This document shows, one piece after another, positions 7,828-21,355 of a DNA stretch of 64,000 bases. The stretch is from Amycolatopsis methanolica 239. Lineage in GTDB: Bacteria; Actinomycetota; Actinomycetes; Mycobacteriales; Pseudonocardiaceae. The stretch covers positions 2,852,001 through 2,916,000 of the forward strand of contig NZ_CP009110.1 of NCBI RefSeq assembly GCF_000739085.1, written 5' to 3'. Both the position numbers and the translations under genes were made by a program. Under the pieces are notes generated by a model, which did not search any database, was not told where the DNA came from, and saw only the letters and a list, made by a program, of their open reading frames with translations. Every line of letters starts with the position of its first letter. Position 1 is the stretch's first letter.

Positions 7828-8725
7828 CCAGCGCCCGGAGGAAGAACGCCAGGTTCGCTGGGCGCTCTGCCAGGCGGCGCACGAAGTAGCCGTACCACTC
7901 GTCGCCGTAGGGCAGGTAGACCCGCACCGCGTGGTCGCGCGCGAGCCGCCGCTGCTCGGCGTCCCGGACGCCGTACAGCATCTGGAACTCCCAGTCCGGC
8001 CGGTCCTTCCCGAGTTCCGCGGCGATCGCGATCATCCGCGGGTCATGGGTGGCGACCATCGGGTGCCCGGCGCCGTCCATGAGCACCCGCAGGCAGCGTA
8101 CGTAGGACCGGTCCACGTCGGACTTGTCCTGGTAAGCCACAGAGGCTGGCTCGGCGTACGCGCCCTTGCACAACCGGACCCGCGAGCCCGCGTACGCCAG
8201 GTCCCGGCAGTCCTGCTCGGTGCGCCGTAGGTAGGCCTGCAGGACCGCGCCGACCCACGGGAAGTCCGCGCGCAGTTCCCGCAGCACGCCGAGGGTGGCG
8301 TCGGTCGTGGTGTGGTCCTCCATGTCCAGCGTGACCGTGGTGCCCGCGGCGGCCGCGGCCGCGCAGATGCGGCGCGCGTTGTCCAGGGCGACGCGGTCCC
8401 CGTCGGGCAGGCGCAGTCCGACGGCGGACAGCTTCACCGACACCTCGGCGTCCGCCGCGAGACCGTGCTCGGCCAGCAATGTCAGCAGCTCGGCGTAGGC
8501 CTTCACCGTCGCGGCGGCCATCGACGGGTCGGTGGTGTCCTCGCCGAGGTGGTCGAGCGTGACCGCCCGGCCGCTGCCGATCAGGTTCGCGGTCACGGCC
8601 AGCGCGTCGTCCACAGTGGATCCGGCGACGAACCGGCGGACCACGGGGCGGGTCAGCGGGGTTTGCTCGACAAGGGAACGGCAGCCCGGCGACCCGGCCG
8701 CGGCGAGCAAAGCGGTGCGCAGCAC
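7817..8725 (-). CDS. pruB: Proline dehydrogenase (monofunctional, FAD)
   Basis: A 302-residue single-domain proline dehydrogenase that oxidises L-proline to pyrroline-5-carboxylate and passes electrons to the respiratory chain. Family blocks are visible: VTLDHLGEDT, VSVKLSAVGL, VTLDMEDHTTTD, VLQAYLRRTEQD, RLCKGAYAEP, VATHDPRM, EFQMLYGVR and the proline-carboxylate-binding pair in YFVRRLAE near the C-terminus. The GTG start at 8725 has AGGAGGA immediately upstream, only 11 nt after the pruA stop, so the two genes form a pruA-pruB operon. The symbol follows the mycobacterial name. Confidence 0.94.
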   Translation of the reverse strand: MLRTALLAAAGSPGCRSLVEQTPLTRPVVRRFVAGSTVDDALAVTANLIGSGRAVTLDHLGEDTTDPSMAAATVKAYAELLTLLAEHGLAADAEVSVKLSAVGLRLPDGDRVALDNARRICAAAAAAGTTVTLDMEDHTTTDATLGVLRELRADFPWVGAVLQAYLRRTEQDCRDLAYAGSRVRLCKGAYAEPASVAYQDKSDVDRSYVRCLRVLMDGAGHPMVATHDPRMIAIAAELGKDRPDWEFQMLYGVRDAEQRRLARDHAVRVYLPYGDEWYGYFVRRLAERPANLAFFLRALVTR

Positions 8726-8736
8726 GGCGGTCCTCC

Positions 8737-10362
8737 TCAGCCCTGGTGCGGGTAGCCGGCGGTGGTTGGCGGCACGAAGGTCTCCTTGATGGAGCGCGGG
8801 CTCACCCAGCGGAGCAGGTTGTGGATCGACCCGGCCTTGTCGTTGGTGCCTGACGCCCGTCCGCCGCCGAAGGGCTGCTGCCCGACGACCGCGCCGGTCG
8901 GCTTGTCGTTGACGTAGAAGTTGCCCGCGGCGAACCGCAGTTCCTCGGTGGCGTGGGCGATCGCGGCCCGGTCGGTCGCGATGATCGACCCGGTCAGCCC
9001 GTACGGCGCGACGCTCTCCAGCTGGCGCAGCACGGTGCCGTAGGAGGCGTCGTCGTAGACGTGCACGGCGAGCACCGGCCCGAAGTACTCGGTGGTGAAC
9101 ACCTCGTGCTCCGGGTGATCCGAGGCGAGCACGGTCGGGCGCACGAAAAAGCCCTCGCTGTCGTCGGCGGTGCCGCCGGCGAGGACCTCCAGCCGGTCGT
9201 CGGCGCGGGCGCGGTCCAGCACCCCGGACAGCCGGTCGAAGGCGCGCCGGTCGATCACCGCGCCGAGGAAGTTGCGCAGGTCGGTCACGTCGCCCATGGG
9301 CAGCGACTCGACCTCGGACAGGAAGTCGTCCCGCATCCGCGTCCACAGCGAGCGCGGGACGTAGGCCCGTGAGGCGGCGGAGCACTTCTGGCCCTGGTAC
9401 TCGAACGCGCCGCGGACGAGCGCGGTGCGCAGCACGTCGGCGTCGGCGGACGGGTGGGCGAGCACGAAGTCCTTGCCGCCGGTCTCGCCCACGATCCGCG
9501 GGTAGGTGCGGTAGTTCGCGATGTTCGCGCCGACCTGCGACCACAGGTGCCGGAAGGTCCGGGTGGAACCGGTGAAGTGGATGCCGGCCAGGTCGGGCGC
9601 GGCCAGTGCGACCTCGGAGACGGCCAGGCCGTCACCGGGCAGCAGGTTGATCACACCCGGCGGCAGGCCGGCTTCTTCGAGCAGCCGCATCGTCAGGTGC
9701 GCGGCGAAGCTCTGCGTGGGGGAGGGCTTCCACAGCACGACGTTGCCCATCAGCGCGGGCGCGGTCGGCAGGTTGCCCGCGATCGCGGTGAAGTTGAACG
9801 GGGTGATCGCGTAGACGAACCCCTCCAGCGGCCGGTGGTCGGTGCGGTTCCAGACGCCGGGGGAGCTGGCGGGCTGCTCGGCCAGCAGGCGGTGGGCGAA
9901 GGCCACGTTGAAGCGCCAGAAATCGGCCAGCTCGCAGGCGGCGTCGATCTCGGCCTGGTGCACGGTCTTGGACTGGCCGAGCATGGTGGCGGCGTTCAGC
10001 TTCGCGCGCCAGGGACCGGTGAGCAGGTCGGCCGCGCGGAGCAGGATCGCGGCTCGGTCGTCGAAGGACAGCTTCCGCCACGCCGCGGCGGCCTCGCGGG
10101 CGGCGGCCAGCGCGTCACGGGTGTCCTGCTGGGTCGCGGAACCGAGGACGCCCAGCACGGCGCGGTGGTTGTGCGGCTGGACGACGTCGATCCGCGGGCC
10201 GCCGCCCATCCGCTGCTCGCCGCCGATCGTCGCGGTCAGCTCGAGCGGCTCCTTCGTCAGCTCGGCGAGCGCGGCCTGCACCTCTGCGCGCTCCGGGCTG
10301 CCCGGCGCGTACTGCAGGACCGGCTCGTTGGCCGGGGTGGGCACGGTTGTCACGGCATCCAC
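8737..10362 (-). CDS. pruA: L-glutamate gamma-semialdehyde (P5C) dehydrogenase
   Basis: A 541-residue aldehyde dehydrogenase completing proline breakdown to glutamate. The full-length fold is present: EGFVYAITPFNFTAIAGNLP, LWKPSPTQ, FTGSTRTFRHL (NAD-binding turn), the general-base glutamate in VGETGGKDFVL and the catalytic cysteine in EYQGQKCSAASRAY. The C-terminus carries GQQPFGGGRASGTNDKAG, characteristic of the PruA branch. Upstream of the ATG is AGGAGGAGCTGCC. It is the first gene of the proline operon and is divergent from a PucR-type regulator that most likely senses proline or P5C. Confidence 0.95.
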   Translation of the reverse strand: MDAVTTVPTPANEPVLQYAPGSPERAEVQAALAELTKEPLELTATIGGEQRMGGGPRIDVVQPHNHRAVLGVLGSATQQDTRDALAAAREAAAAWRKLSFDDRAAILLRAADLLTGPWRAKLNAATMLGQSKTVHQAEIDAACELADFWRFNVAFAHRLLAEQPASSPGVWNRTDHRPLEGFVYAITPFNFTAIAGNLPTAPALMGNVVLWKPSPTQSFAAHLTMRLLEEAGLPPGVINLLPGDGLAVSEVALAAPDLAGIHFTGSTRTFRHLWSQVGANIANYRTYPRIVGETGGKDFVLAHPSADADVLRTALVRGAFEYQGQKCSAASRAYVPRSLWTRMRDDFLSEVESLPMGDVTDLRNFLGAVIDRRAFDRLSGVLDRARADDRLEVLAGGTADDSEGFFVRPTVLASDHPEHEVFTTEYFGPVLAVHVYDDASYGTVLRQLESVAPYGLTGSIIATDRAAIAHATEELRFAAGNFYVNDKPTGAVVGQQPFGGGRASGTNDKAGSIHNLLRWVSPRSIKETFVPPTTAGYPHQG

Positions 10363-10459
10363 GGCAGCTCCTCCTCGGTGTCGGATGTCTCAACGGTAGG
10401 AACGCCGTGGTCTTTGGAAGGTTGTGAGTTCGGCCAGTTTCGCGACTACTGTTTGTCCG

Positions 10460-12016
10460 GTGGCACAACTGCGGCAGGTCCTGATCGCGCTCGGCGATCC
10501 GCTCGTCGAGGTGGAGGTCGCGCCGGACGGCCTGGACGGCGAGGTCGGCGACGTCGTGGTGCTGGAACCCGATGACGACCCGGAGTTGCGGCGCGGCGAC
10601 CTGGCGCTGGTGATCGGGGCGCGCGGGCGGGCGGCGGTGCCGTTGATCCGGGCCGCCGGCCGCCGGGGCGCGGCGGCGGTGGCGGTCAAGGTGGAGTCCG
10701 ATTCGGCGTTGCCGCTGCTGCGGTCCGCGGCGACCGACGCCGGGGTCGCGTTGCTGGCGGTCGCGGCCGACGTGCGGTGGGAGCAGCTCGCGACGCTGGT
10801 GCGCGGGGTGCTGGAGGCCGCCCGCGGCGCCGCGGACGAGGACGCGGGGGAGACGCTCGGCGACCTGTTCTCGCTGGCCCAGACGATCGCGGCGCTGACA
10901 GGCGGGATCGTCAGCATCGAGGACACCGCGAGCCGGGTGCTGGCGTACTCGCGGTCCGACGACGAGGTGGACGAGCTGCGGCGGCTGTCGATCCTGGGCA
11001 GGCAGGGGCCGGCGCCGTACCTGAAGATGCTGCACGAGTGGGGCGTCTACCAGCGGTTGCGGGCGACGGAGGAGGTCGTGCGCATCGAGGAGCGGCCGGA
11101 CCTGGGCATCCGCACGCGGCTGGCGATCGGGGTGCACGCGGGCGGGCGGCCGCTCGGGTCGATCTGGGTGCAGGAGGGCGCCGCGCCCCTGCCCGCCCGG
11201 GCGGAGCAGGCCCTGATCGGCGCGGCGCGGGTGGCGGCGCTGCACCTGGTCCGGCGGCGCAGCACGGCGGGCACCCGGTTCCGGGAGAACCTGCTGGCCG
11301 GGATGCTCGACGGGCGCAGTGATCCGGTGTCGGTGGCCCGGCAGATTGGGGCCGACCCGGCGAAGCCGGCCGCCGTGGTCGCCTTCGCGCCGCGGGAGGC
11401 CGAGCCGGTGGACCGGTCGGAACTGGAGCTGCGGCGGTCCGCGCTGGCCGCGGTGATCTCGGTGCACGCCGCGGCGTACCGGCGCAGCGCGATGGTGACC
11501 CAGCTCGGTGACCGGACGTACGCGTTCCTGCCCGACCTGCCCGCGGGGGTGTCGTTGCTGGACCTGACGCGGGAAATGGTGGCGTCGGCGGAGATGCCGG
11601 TGCGGGCGGCGGTCGGCCGGGTGGTGGCGGTGGCGGACGTGGGGGTGTCGCGGCAGGAGGCGGACCGGGTGCTGGACGCGATGGCGCGTGGCCTGGACCT
11701 GGAGGTGGCGACGCTGGCGGACGTCCGGTCGCAGGTCCTGGTCAGCGAGACGCTCGCGATGCTGGCCGAGCAGCCGCGCCTGCGCGACCCGAGGCTGACG
11801 GCGTTGCGCGCGGAGCACCCGGACCTGGCGTCCTCGCTGCTGGCGTACCTGGACACGCTGGGCGACGTGCGCTCCGCGGCGCGCGCACTGAACGTGCACC
11901 CGAACACGGTGCGCTACCGCGTCCGCCGCGCGGCGGAGGTCGCCGGGATCGACCTGGCGGACCCGCTGGAGCGGCTGTTCGCGTCGCTGCAGCTGAGGCT
12001 CCCACCCGGCGCCTGA
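10460..12016 (+). CDS. PucR-family transcriptional regulator of proline utilisation
   Basis: About 518 residues with the PucR layout: an N-terminal ligand-binding region (residues 1-130, VLIALGDPLVEVEV, LPLIRAAGRR), a central GGDEF-like/GAF-like region (FSLAQTIAALTGGIVSIED), and a C-terminal helix-turn-helix (LGDVRSAARALNVHPNTVRY near residue 480). The GTG at 10460 is preceded by no ribosome binding site, suggesting a leaderless message. It is divergent from pruA across ~100 bp, the same arrangement as PruC/PruR-type proline-responsive activators in other actinobacteria. Control of pruA-pruB is inferred from this arrangement. Confidence 0.88.
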   Translation: MAQLRQVLIALGDPLVEVEVAPDGLDGEVGDVVVLEPDDDPELRRGDLALVIGARGRAAVPLIRAAGRRGAAAVAVKVESDSALPLLRSAATDAGVALLAVAADVRWEQLATLVRGVLEAARGAADEDAGETLGDLFSLAQTIAALTGGIVSIEDTASRVLAYSRSDDEVDELRRLSILGRQGPAPYLKMLHEWGVYQRLRATEEVVRIEERPDLGIRTRLAIGVHAGGRPLGSIWVQEGAAPLPARAEQALIGAARVAALHLVRRRSTAGTRFRENLLAGMLDGRSDPVSVARQIGADPAKPAAVVAFAPREAEPVDRSELELRRSALAAVISVHAAAYRRSAMVTQLGDRTYAFLPDLPAGVSLLDLTREMVASAEMPVRAAVGRVVAVADVGVSRQEADRVLDAMARGLDLEVATLADVRSQVLVSETLAMLAEQPRLRDPRLTALRAEHPDLASSLLAYLDTLGDVRSAARALNVHPNTVRYRVRRAAEVAGIDLADPLERLFASLQLRLPPGA

Positions 12017-12377
12017 CCCGCCACCTGCCTGGAGCGAAAAACGCGGCTCCCGCCGCCACTCGCCGCTCCCGGGGTGGTTGTCCACCACTCCCGGCACCGC
12101 GCCTGCCACCGCAGCCACCGTCTCTGCCCACCCCGGGCGCTCCCGGGACCGTGTTTGCTGTTCCGGGTGCCGCGTTTGCGTTTCGGGGGTTGTGTTTGCC
12201 GCCGCGGGCGCCGTGTTTGCCGCCGCGGGCAGCCGGATTGCTCGAGGCGACGGATTCGCCTTCCGGCGGCGGGCGGTGCGATCCGGGCCGGGCGCGTCAG
12301 CGAGTCGGTGCCCACGAGTCAGTGCCCCACGTCAGCGGCTGGTGCACCACGGCCCGGGGCCGAACCGAGGCGCAGCG
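12017..12377. repeat. Intergenic spacer with a four-copy 20-21-nt tandem repeat (12151-12233)
   Basis: The spacer lies between convergent genes and holds no gene I can support. Near its middle, GTGTTTGC or GCGTTTGC recurs at 12151, 12172, 12192 and 12213, giving steps of 21, 20 and 21 nt. The last two copies share GTGTTTGCCGCCGCGGGC exactly. The stretch is G- and T-rich on the + strand. No hairpin long enough to call a terminator was seen. The unit sequence is unrelated to the 21-nt units at 13.8 kb and 37.9 kb although the pitch is the same. Confidence 0.7.
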
Positions 12378-12830
12378 TCAGCGGTAGCGGCCCGCCGAGC
12401 GGATGGCCGCCAGCACCGCCGTCAGGCTCGGCAGCCAGCGCTGCTGCGGGTCCGGCGGCACGATCCACCGCGCGAGGTCGGCGGGGCCGTGGGTGCCCGG
12501 CATCGGGATGGAGGTGCCCGCCGTCAGCACCCGCACGTCGCGGGGGAGGAACTCGGCGTCGCTGCCCAGGATGTCGGCCTCGACCAGGAAGATGACCACC
12601 GAACCGTGCTTGGTGGGCACGCTCAGCGCGGGCCCGCGGCAGCCCTGGCGCGCCAGGTTCTCCAGCACCTGCTCGGCACGGGCCCGCGGCACGGCGACCG
12701 CGCCGATGCCCGCCCCGATCACGAAGTTGAGGGTGCCGTTCCGCCAGTGGACCGGCCAGCCGAACGTGCGGCGGTAGTCCACGGGCGTGCTGGTCGGACG
12801 CTTGGTGCCCAGGTCGTGATCGACGCTCAT
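12378..12830 (-). CDS. Small protein of unknown function, divergent from TetR regulator
   Basis: A 150-residue protein I cannot assign. The ATG at 12830 follows AAGGGG, and codon usage is strongly GC3-biased, so it is a real gene. Visible features: DYRRTFGWPVHWRNGTLNFV near residues 18-37, a hydrophobic VIGAGIGAVAVP segment, SVVIFLVEADILG near the middle and a C-terminal DPQQRWLPSLTAVL. There is no signal peptide or membrane helix. Small actinobacterial proteins of this style occur next to TetR genes; a relation to primase-polymerase-like folds was considered but cannot be shown. The shared intergenic 27-bp dyad suggests TetR control. Confidence 0.7.
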   Translation of the reverse strand: MSVDHDLGTKRPTSTPVDYRRTFGWPVHWRNGTLNFVIGAGIGAVAVPRARAEQVLENLARQGCRGPALSVPTKHGSVVIFLVEADILGSDAEFLPRDVRVLTAGTSIPMPGTHGPADLARWIVPPDPQQRWLPSLTAVLAAIRSAGRYR

Positions 12831-12900
12831 GACGAGCCCCCTTCCCGGTGAGGCGGGGCACCAAAGCGGCAGTGCCCGGATCGGCGGTGGATGACTGTGA

Positions 12901-12927
12901 TGCTAATGGCACTGCGTGCCCTTAGCA
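12901..12927. promoter_or_regulatory. 27-bp dyad, probable TetR operator
   Basis: TGCTAATGGCAC and GTGCCCTTAGCA form near-perfect inverted arms around a 3-bp centre, with a single mismatched pair. The site begins 71 bp from the small unknown gene's start and ends 25 bp before the TetR gene's ATG, the classic position for a TetR protein that represses itself and its divergent neighbour. Confidence 0.75.
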
Positions 12928-12952
12928 AGCCCGGCCTGTTAGTTTCGTCCTC

Positions 12953-13693
12953 ATGTCCGACGAGTCCCGGTCCGCGCCGCGACCGCGGGTGGGCAGGACC
13001 ACCGCGGGGCGCAGGCGGCTGCGGCACGCCCTCACCGTGGCGGCGATCGAAAAGTTCTCCGAGCAGGGGTACGACGCCACCACGGTCGACGAGATCGCCT
13101 CGGCCGCCGGTGTCGGCCGGCGCACCTTCTTCCGGTACTTCCGGTCGAAGGAGGACGCGATCTTCCCGAACCACGAGGAGGTCCTCGGCCGCATCGAGCA
13201 GCTCTTCGCCACCGCGGACGAGCGGCAGAACCCCCTCGAGGTGGCGTGCGCGGGCGTCGGCCTGGTGCTCGACTCCTACCTCGCCGACCCGGACGTCTCG
13301 GTCAAGCGCTTCGCCCTCACCCGCACCGTGCCTTCGTTGCGGGACAAGGAGGTCGCGAGCGTCGACCGCTACCAGCGCGTGCTCGCCACCTTCCTGCGCG
13401 CGCGGTTCCAGGCGGCCGGCGACCCGCTGTGGGACCTACGCGGCTCGGTCGCCGCAGCGGCGGTCGCGGCGGCTCACAACCACGTCCTGCGCCGGTGGCT
13501 GCGCAGCGGCGGCGCCGAGGACGCCCACGCGCACGCGAAGGAGGCGTTCGCGCTGGTGATCGACGCCTTCGCCGACACTGCCGCCCCGCGCGGCGACCGC
13601 GACGACGAGTCGGTGGTCGCCGTGCTCAAGACCTCCGCCCCGCTGTCCGAGGTGGTCCGGCAGATCAGCCAGGCGCTGCGCTCCGCCGACTGA
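12953..13693 (+). CDS. TetR-family transcriptional regulator
   Basis: A 246-residue regulator. The N-terminal helix-turn-helix reads TTVDEIASAAGVGRRTFFRY (about residues 43-62), followed by FRSKEDAIF; the C-terminal ligand domain is variable and gives no substrate clue. A basic tail (RPRVGRTTAGRRRLR) precedes the HTH. It is divergent from the small unknown gene at 12378-12830, with a strong dyad in between that it probably binds. It is followed by a bidirectional terminator-like hairpin and then by the convergent glgB. Confidence 0.9.
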   Translation: MSDESRSAPRPRVGRTTAGRRRLRHALTVAAIEKFSEQGYDATTVDEIASAAGVGRRTFFRYFRSKEDAIFPNHEEVLGRIEQLFATADERQNPLEVACAGVGLVLDSYLADPDVSVKRFALTRTVPSLRDKEVASVDRYQRVLATFLRARFQAAGDPLWDLRGSVAAAAVAAAHNHVLRRWLRSGGAEDAHAHAKEAFALVIDAFADTAAPRGDRDDESVVAVLKTSAPLSEVVRQISQALRSAD

Positions 13694-13709
13694 AACAGCA
13701 CGGTGAAAC

Positions 13710-13749
13710 GGCACGGGGTGCCACTCCCGCAGGAGTGGCACCCCGTGCC
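13710..13749. terminator. Perfect 18-bp hairpin, bidirectional terminator candidate
   Basis: GGCACGGGGTGCCACTCC (13710-13727) is followed by a CGCA loop and its exact complement (13732-13749), then ATTAGTCC. It lies 17 nt after the TetR stop, between convergent genes. There is no U-tract, as is usual for high-GC actinobacteria, so termination is inferred from stem strength and position. Confidence 0.75.
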
Positions 13750-13799
13750 ATTAGTCCTGGTGGCGCCCCGCGCCCCAGCCGAGCGCAGACCCCACCCGC

Positions 13800-13880
13800 C
13801 CAACCGCAGAACTCGCGCGCGTGAGCGTGGGACTCGCGCCGTCGCGAGTCCCACCTTCCTGGGCGCGAGTTCTGCGCCGG

Positions 13881-13883
<3 letters not shown>
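13800..13883. repeat. 21-nt repeat array, 2 direct + 2 inverted units
   Basis: Four consecutive 21-nt blocks lie between TetR and glgB: 13800-13820 and 13821-13841 carry ACTCGCGC on the + strand; 13842-13862 and 13863-13883 carry the complement. The inner pair forms a perfect 12-bp stem (GTGGGACTCGCG, 13827-13838, with 13843-13854) and the outer pair a 14-bp stem (CGCAGAACTCGCGC, 13805-13818, with 13863-13876). The unit is the same family as the larger array at 37820-37987. The array overlaps the glgB stop codon by 3 nt. Confidence 0.8.
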
Positions 13884-16063
<2,180 letters not shown>

Positions 16064-16067
<4 letters not shown>

Positions 16068-17464
16068 GGTTGTTCGCCTCCTGCGGTGATCCGTGCGATG
16101 GATGCCAGCGGCACGGTCAGCCATTCCGGCCGGTTGGCGTGTTCGTAGGCCACCTCGTAGACGGCCTTGTCGAGCTCGAACGCGCGCAGCAGGTCGCCGT
16201 GCGCCCGCGGGTCGCCCACCGTCTCCGGCGCCGCCTTGGCGTAGCCGTCGCAGAAGGCCGACCGGTTGCGCCGCGCCCACTCCAGCGCCCGTTCGGTGAG
16301 CCGCGGATCGTCCTCGTCGTGGCCGATTAGCATCTGGTGCGCCGCGTAGTCGAACGAGCGCAGCATCCCGGCGACGTCCCGCAGCGGCGAGCGCAGTGCC
16401 ACCCGTTCGGCCGCCGGCGCGGCCGGCTCGCCCTCGAAGTCGATCAGCAGCCACCCGGTGACGCAGCGCAGCACCTGTCCCAGGTGCAGGTCACCGTGGA
16501 TGTACTGCATGGACACCGGTCCGTGCGCCTCGCGCAGCTTCTCGAAGGCGGCGCGCAGCGCCGGGGCGTGCTCGGCCAGTTGCGGCACCGCGCGGCTCAC
16601 GGTGTCCAGTCGGTCCCGCATCGCCTTGACCGTGCGGTCGAACTCGACTTCGTCGGCGATCTCGTCGCCGAGGGCCCGCCGCAGGTCGCTGTGCACGGAG
16701 GCGACAGCCTGGCCGAGCCGCTGCGCCTCCCCGGCGAAATCGCCGCCCACCTCGTCGGGGGGCAGCTCGGGATCGGCCATGAGGTCGCGGACGCTGGTGG
16801 TGGCCATGGCCCAGCCGTCCACCGCGTCGGACACGAACTTCTGCAGCATCCCGATCGTGACCGGCTCCCCGTCGAGTTCGCCGGTGATCGAGCCGAGCAG
16901 GTCGGCGATGTGCTTGCTTCCCACGTCGTGCAGCGCCCGGTGCAGGCGCAGGTCCGGGTTCTCGCCCGGGGTGAGCTTGCGGAACAGCTTCAGGATGTAG
17001 TGGTGACCGAAGACCAGCGAGGTGTTGCTCTGCTCCGCGCCCACCGGCCGGGCCCGCAGACCGCCGCGCAGCTCGGCGCCCGGTTCGCGCTCGAACCGCA
17101 GCGAGCCGATCCGCGCGTCCCCGGCGATCAGGTCGAGCAGCTTGCTCGTCAGGTCGGCGTCGCCGGTGGCCTCGTAGCAGGGCAGGCCCTTCTCGGTGCC
17201 GATCCAGTTCGACCCGAGGTACTCCGGCAGGTGGGCCTGGCTCCCGATCAGGAGCTGGTACGGCTCGCGCCGGTCGTCCTGCTTTACCTCGACCACGAGG
17301 TGGAGCAGGAGCGGGTCGCCCGCCATCAGGACCGTCGTGCTGAGCGGGCGCACCCCGGTGATCGGGCGGTCCTTCCCGGCGAACCACCGCTGCGTGGGCA
17401 GCCACTCCGGCAGTTCGGTCACCAGCGCGCCGACCAGCTCACGGGGATCGGTCAAGTCACTCAC
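16064..17464 (-). CDS. mak: Maltokinase (Mak/Pep2)
   Basis: A 466-residue kinase that phosphorylates maltose to maltose-1-phosphate, the donor for GlgE. The N-terminal cap contains [14 protein letters not shown] (about residues 22-35). The C-terminal aminoglycoside-phosphotransferase-like lobe carries the catalytic loop [13 protein letters not shown] and the metal-binding [31 protein letters not shown] is a further maltokinase hallmark. The GTG start at 17464 overlaps the treS stop by 8 nt and the 3' end overlaps glgB by 4 nt, so the three genes are translationally coupled. In some actinobacteria treS and mak are fused; here they are separate. Confidence 0.95.
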
Positions 17465-19268
17465 CTCGCCTCGCCTTCGCGTCCGCGTCCAGCAGCTGGA
17501 ACCAGTAGAAGCCGTGCCCAGGCAACGTCAGCAGATAAGGCAGTTCCCCGACGTCGGGGAACTGAACACCGCCGGTGAGCTCCAGGGGCGTGTAACCGTG
17601 ATGCTCCGACAGGTCCAGCTCGACCGGTTGCGGGAATCGCGACAGATTGTTCACACACAGGACGATGTCGAGCCGCCCGTCCGGCCGGATCCAGGTCCGT
17701 TTGTAGGCCAGCACGCTCGGGTTGGACCCGCCGAGCTCGACGAAGTCGCCTTCGGCGAACGCGTGGTGCTGCTTGCGGATCTCGATCATCCGCCGCGTCC
17801 AGTTGAGCAGCGACGACGCGCTGTCCCGCTGGGCCTCGACGTTGATCGCCTGGTACCCGTAGACCGGGTCCATGATGACCGGCAGGTAGATCCGGCCCGG
17901 GTCGCAACCCGAGAAACCGGCGTTGCGATCGGGCGTCCACTGCATGGGTGTGCGCACCGCGTCGCGGTCACCCAGCCAGATGTTGTCGCCCATTCCGATC
18001 TCGTCACCGTAGTACAGAACGGGTGACCCGGGCAGCGAAAGCAGCAAAGCCGTGAACAACTCGAGCTGGTTGCGGTCGTTCTCCAGCAACGGCGCGAGTC
18101 GGCGGCGGATGCCGATGTTCGCCTTCATCCGCGGATCCTTGGCGTACTCCGCGTACATGTAGTCGCGCTCTTCGTCGCTGACCATCTCCAGCGTCAGCTC
18201 GTCGTGGTTGCGCAGGAAGATGCCCCACTGCGCGCCGTCCGGGATCTTCGGCGTCTGCGCCAGGATCTCCGAGATCGGGAAGCGGGACTCCCGGCGCACG
18301 GCCATGAAGATGCGCGGCATCAGCGGGAAGTGGAACGCCATGTGGCACTCGTCGCCGCCGGTGGCCGGGTCGCCGAAGTACTCGACCACGTCGGAGGGCC
18401 ACTGGTTCGCCTCGGCCAGCAGGACCCGGCCCGGGTACTCGTCGTCGACGACCTTGCGGCAGCGCTTGAGGAACTCGTGCGTGCGCGGCAGGTTCTCGCA
18501 GTTGGTGCCCTCCTGTTCGAACAGGTAGGGGACCGCGTCCAGGCGGAAGCCGTCGATGCCCAGGTCCAGCCAGAACCGCAGGACGTCGAGCATGGCCTCC
18601 TGCACGTCCGGGTTCTCGTAGTTGAGGTCGGGCTGGTGGGAGAAGAAGCGGTGCCAGTAGAACTGGCCGCGCACCGGGTCGTACGTCCAGTTCGACGTTT
18701 CGGTGTCCACAAAGATGATGCGCGCGTCGGCGTAGCGCGAGTCGTCGTCGCTCCAGACGTAGTAGTCGCCGTAGGGCCCGTCGGGGTCGGACCGCGACTG
18801 CTGGAACCACGGGTGCACGTCCGAGGTGTGGTTGAGGACGAGGTCGGTGATCACGCGGATGCCGCGCTTGTGGGCCTCGTCGAGGAGGTAGACGAAGTCC
18901 TCGACCGTGCCGAACTCCGGCAGCACGGCGCGGAAGTCGCTGATGTCGTACCCGCCGTCGCGCAGCGGCGAGGCGTAGAAGGGCGGCAGCCAGAGGCAGT
19001 CGACGCCGAGCCACTCGACGTAGTCCAGCCGGTTCGCGAGCCCGCGCAGGTCGCCGGTGCCGTCGCCGTTGGAGTCGGCGAAGGCGCGCACCAGCACCTC
19101 GTAGAAGACCGCGGCCTTGTACCACTGCGGGTTGTCCGGCGCCTGTTTCGCGGACCTGAAGTCGTCGGCCTGCGGCTCGACGAGCATCCCGTCGGGGGTC
19201 ATCGCCTCACCGGTGTGCGGGATGCCCTCCAGACCGAGCGCCGCGTCGGGCCGGGCGTCTTCGTCCAT
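17457..19268 (-). CDS. treS: Trehalose synthase/maltose alpha-D-glucosyltransferase TreS
   Basis: A 603-residue GH13 enzyme that interconverts trehalose and maltose and feeds maltose to Mak. Early block [20 protein letters not shown], then [19 protein letters not shown]; nucleophile Asp in [10 protein letters not shown], acid/base Glu in [19 protein letters not shown] and third Asp in [13 protein letters not shown] start at the ATG at 19268 ([11 protein letters not shown]), which follows GGTGGAG; an ATG at 19292 would add eight residues. About 100 bp separate it from the glgE stop upstream, so the four genes glgE-treS-mak-glgB probably form one transcription unit. Confidence 0.95.
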   Translation of the reverse strand: MDEDARPDAALGLEGIPHTGEAMTPDGMLVEPQADDFRSAKQAPDNPQWYKAAVFYEVLVRAFADSNGDGTGDLRGLANRLDYVEWLGVDCLWLPPFYASPLRDGGYDISDFRAVLPEFGTVEDFVYLLDEAHKRGIRVITDLVLNHTSDVHPWFQQSRSDPDGPYGDYYVWSDDDSRYADARIIFVDTETSNWTYDPVRGQFYWHRFFSHQPDLNYENPDVQEAMLDVLRFWLDLGIDGFRLDAVPYLFEQEGTNCENLPRTHEFLKRCRKVVDDEYPGRVLLAEANQWPSDVVEYFGDPATGGDECHMAFHFPLMPRIFMAVRRESRFPISEILAQTPKIPDGAQWGIFLRNHDELTLEMVSDEERDYMYAEYAKDPRMKANIGIRRRLAPLLENDRNQLELFTALLLSLPGSPVLYYGDEIGMGDNIWLGDRDAVRTPMQWTPDRNAGFSGCDPGRIYLPVIMDPVYGYQAINVEAQRDSASSLLNWTRRMIEIRKQHHAFAEGDFVELGGSNPSVLAYKRTWIRPDGRLDIVLCVNNLSRFPQPVELDLSEHHGYTPLELTGGVQFPDVGELPYLLTLPGHGFYWFQLLDADAKARRGE

Positions 19269-19369
19269 GAACTCCACCTCTCCCCACCTCATCCGGGTGC
19301 GTTCGACTACCCCGGCGCCGGTCGGTGCGCGGGGTTCTCCGTGAAAACTGTGTTGTGTCGGGGCCGGAC

Positions 19370-21355
<1,986 letters not shown>

